The translations under genes were made by a program, and so were the position numbers. Below the pieces are notes generated by a model, which saw nothing but the letters and a program-made list of their open reading frames with translations, ran no database searches and was not told the DNA's origin. Positions 62,410 to 64,000 of a stretch of 64,000 nt of DNA are shown here, one piece after another (the stretch's first letter is position 1; each line of letters opens with the position of its first letter). Where the stretch lies: assembly GCA_945952225.1 (NCBI GenBank), contig CAMFHP010000025.1, positions 1 through 64,000 on the forward strand, written 5' to 3'. The DNA comes from an uncultured Myxococcaceae bacterium (GTDB lineage: Bacteria; Myxococcota_A; Polyangia; Polyangiales; Ga0077539).

Positions 62410-64000
62410 ATGACCCTCCAGCCTTCGGTCTACCTCCCGCGCTTCAGCGACCCCGCGGACATCGACGAGTTCGTGGCGACGCTCGGGCGCTTCGAACGCG
62501 GCGAGATCTCGTCGGAGGACTTTCGCCGCTACCGCCTCACGCGCGGCGTCTACGGCCAGCGCCAGGAGGGCGTGCAGATGATCCGCGTGAAGCTCCCGCA
62601 GGGCGTCGCCTCGCCCGCGGCGCTCGAAGCGCTGGCCACCGTCGCCGAGCGCTGGGGTCACGGCTACGCGAACGTCACCACGCGGCAGAACCTCCAGTAC
62701 CACTTCGTTCCGATGGCCGACGTCGAGGCCGCGATGCGCGTGCTCGACGAGGGCGGGGTCACCACCCGCGAGGCCTGCGGCAACACCGTGCGCAACGTCA
62801 CGTGCTGCCCCTTCGCGGGCGTGCACTCGAAGGCCACCTTCGACGTGGCCCCCTACGGCGAGGCCATCACGCGCTTTCTGCTCCGCGCGCCGTGGGCCAA
62901 CAGCCTGCCGCGCAAGTTCAAGATCGCGCTCTCGTGCGGCCCCCGCGATTGTGCCTACGGGGCCATCAACGACGTGGGCCTCGTGGGGCGCGTGGTCGAC
63001 GGCGTGAAGGGCTTCCGCATGACCGTGGCGGGCGGGTTGAGCACCACGCCCGAGAACGCCGTGGTGTTCTTCGACTTCGTGGCCGCCGCCGATGTGCTCG
63101 ACGCGACCGAGGCCGTGGTGCGCGTGTTCGATCGCCATGGCAACCGCGAGAACAAGCACCGCGCGCGGCTCAAGTACGTGCTGCGCAAGATGGGGCGCGA
63201 GAAGTTCCTCACGGCGCTGCGCGACGAGTACGCGGCGGTGAAGTCTCGCGGAGGCACCGCGCTCGACCTCGCCGTCGTGGCTCCGTTGCCCGCGCCGCCG
63301 CCGCCCTCGACGGAGGCGTCCGATGCAGACCGCGCCACGCAGCGCACGGCCGCGTACCTCGCCTGGCGCGCGTCGAACACCTTCACGCAGGATCAGCCCG
63401 GCTACACCGCCGTGCTCACGCGCCACGCGCTCGGACACGTCACGGCCGAGCAGCTCCGCGTGCTCGCGCGCCTCGCCACGGCCTACGGCGACGGCACCGT
63501 GCGCACCACGATCGATCAGAACTTCGCGCTGCGCTTCGTGCCCCATCACCGCCTCCCGGCGCTCTACGCCGAGCTCGACGCCGCGGGCCTCGCGCGTCCC
63601 GGTGCGGGCACGGTGAGCGACGTCACGACGTGTCCGGGCGCCGAGAGCTGCAACCTCGCGGTCACGGCCTCGCGGCAGGTGGGCGCGTCGATCTCCGCGC
63701 GGCTCGATGGTGACGCGGCGCTCGCCGAGGTGGTCGCGCTCGCGAAGGACACGGTGATCAAGGTCTCGGGCTGCCCCAACTCGTGCGGTCAGCACCACAT
63801 CGCCGACCTCGGGTGGCACGGCGCCGTGCGCAAGGTCGGCGACCGCAGCGCGCCGGTGTACCAGCTCCACCTCGGCGGCGGCTTCGACGCGCAGGGCGCA
63901 CGCTTCGGGCGTCAGGTCATCAAGGTGCCCGCGCGCCGCGTCGACGAGGCCGTCGCCCGACTGCTCACGCTCTACGCGAAGGAGCGCCGTGACGGAGAGG
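62410..64000 (+). CDS. Siroheme nitrite/sulfite reductase, partial (cut by window end)
   Basis: The frame runs to the end of the window, giving 530 residues without a stop. Ferredoxin-like half-domains have Phe-Arg-Arg-Tyr-Arg-Leu-Thr-Arg-Gly-Val-Tyr-Gly-Gln-Arg and Thr-Thr-Arg-Gln-Asn-Leu-Gln-Tyr-His. The iron-sulfur/siroheme ligands are Thr-Cys-Pro-Gly-Ala-Glu-Ser-Cys and Gly-Cys-Pro-Asn-Ser-Cys-Gly. It reduces sulfite to sulfide or nitrite to ammonia by six electrons. Because cysC is upstream, sulfite is more likely; sequence alone cannot settle it. GGAG precedes the ATG at 62410. Confidence 0.9.
   Translation, partial: MTLQPSVYLPRFSDPADIDEFVATLGRFERGEISSEDFRRYRLTRGVYGQRQEGVQMIRVKLPQGVASPAALEALATVAERWGHGYANVTTRQNLQYHFVPMADVEAAMRVLDEGGVTTREACGNTVRNVTCCPFAGVHSKATFDVAPYGEAITRFLLRAPWANSLPRKFKIALSCGPRDCAYGAINDVGLVGRVVDGVKGFRMTVAGGLSTTPENAVVFFDFVAAADVLDATEAVVRVFDRHGNRENKHRARLKYVLRKMGREKFLTALRDEYAAVKSRGGTALDLAVVAPLPAPPPPSTEASDADRATQRTAAYLAWRASNTFTQDQPGYTAVLTRHALGHVTAEQLRVLARLATAYGDGTVRTTIDQNFALRFVPHHRLPALYAELDAAGLARPGAGTVSDVTTCPGAESCNLAVTASRQVGASISARLDGDAALAEVVALAKDTVIKVSGCPNSCGQHHIADLGWHGAVRKVGDRSAPVYQLHLGGGFDAQGARFGRQVIKVPARRVDEAVARLLTLYAKERRDGE

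Noticed and set aside
62410-64000. Naming the siroheme enzyme a nitrite reductase
   Set aside because: The adjacent cysC points to sulfite, but the two families cannot be separated by reading, so I kept a combined name.

Overview
The window looks like chromosomal DNA from a Myxococcota bacterium, probably Polyangiales/Sandaracinaceae-like. I infer this from the very high G+C, third-position GC bias, short gaps with many ATGA/GTGA stop-start overlaps, Asp/Thr/Ala-rich lipoproteins, a eukaryotic-like Ser/Thr kinase with a Met-Gln-Ser-Ala-Pro repeat, and an alternative complex III (ACIII) operon. I could run no search, so names rest on motifs, gene order and length. I found no rRNA, tRNA, CRISPR array, insertion sequence or prophage.

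Layout. 1-4.4 kb: a Cys-rich lipoprotein, a possible 43-residue membrane protein, a two-gene unit pairing a TROVE/Ro-like vWA protein with an uncharacterised HTH-tailed partner, and a glutathione S-transferase. 4.5-15.9 kb: a protein with three DsbA domains, MiaA, a YdcF-like protein, a Ser/Thr kinase, a DUF1844 protein, an HtrA-type lipoprotein protease and an SNF2 helicase. 16-19.8 kb: hemX-hemA-hemC for early tetrapyrrole synthesis. 19.8-23.1 kb: pdhA-pdhB-pdhC. 23.2-31 kb: a beta-barrel-like protein, two divergent ExbB-ExbD-ExbD modules and a Fur regulator. 31-37.1 kb: an M50 protease behind a SctK?/SctL-like pair, a membrane protein, and a LarA-like protein with a HAD phosphatase. 37.2-39.3 kb: a hybrid-sensor-type histidine kinase without a receiver.

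39.8-53.9 kb is the energy core: actABCDEF, an unknown membrane protein, sco, coxBACD and a lipoprotein, all on the plus strand with almost no gaps. ACIII would oxidise quinol and pass electrons through c-type hemes to an A2-type caa3 oxidase whose subunit II carries its own heme c; Sco would supply copper to CuA. The pdh genes upstream feed carbon into the same respiration and the hem genes supply heme.

53.9-58.8 kb (minus strand): nicotinate phosphoribosyltransferase, a FAAH-like amidase and a MauG-type di-heme protein fused to a thioredoxin fold that has lost its cysteines. 58.8-64 kb: sulfur assimilation, with an SsuBC-like transporter lacking a binding protein, an XRE-cupin regulator, APS kinase and a siroheme sulfite/nitrite reductase cut by the window end.

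Several genes have a TANNNT hexamer (TAGGGT, TAGGCT, TACACT) only 8-10 bases before the start codon and no Shine-Dalgarno, which suggests leaderless transcripts. The most unusual items for follow-up are the TROVE-like/HTH pair, the mirrored ExbB-ExbD2 modules with a 35-residue membrane protein, the orphan SctL-like protein, the insertion in the CuA loop of subunit II, and the MauG fusion with a dead thioredoxin site.
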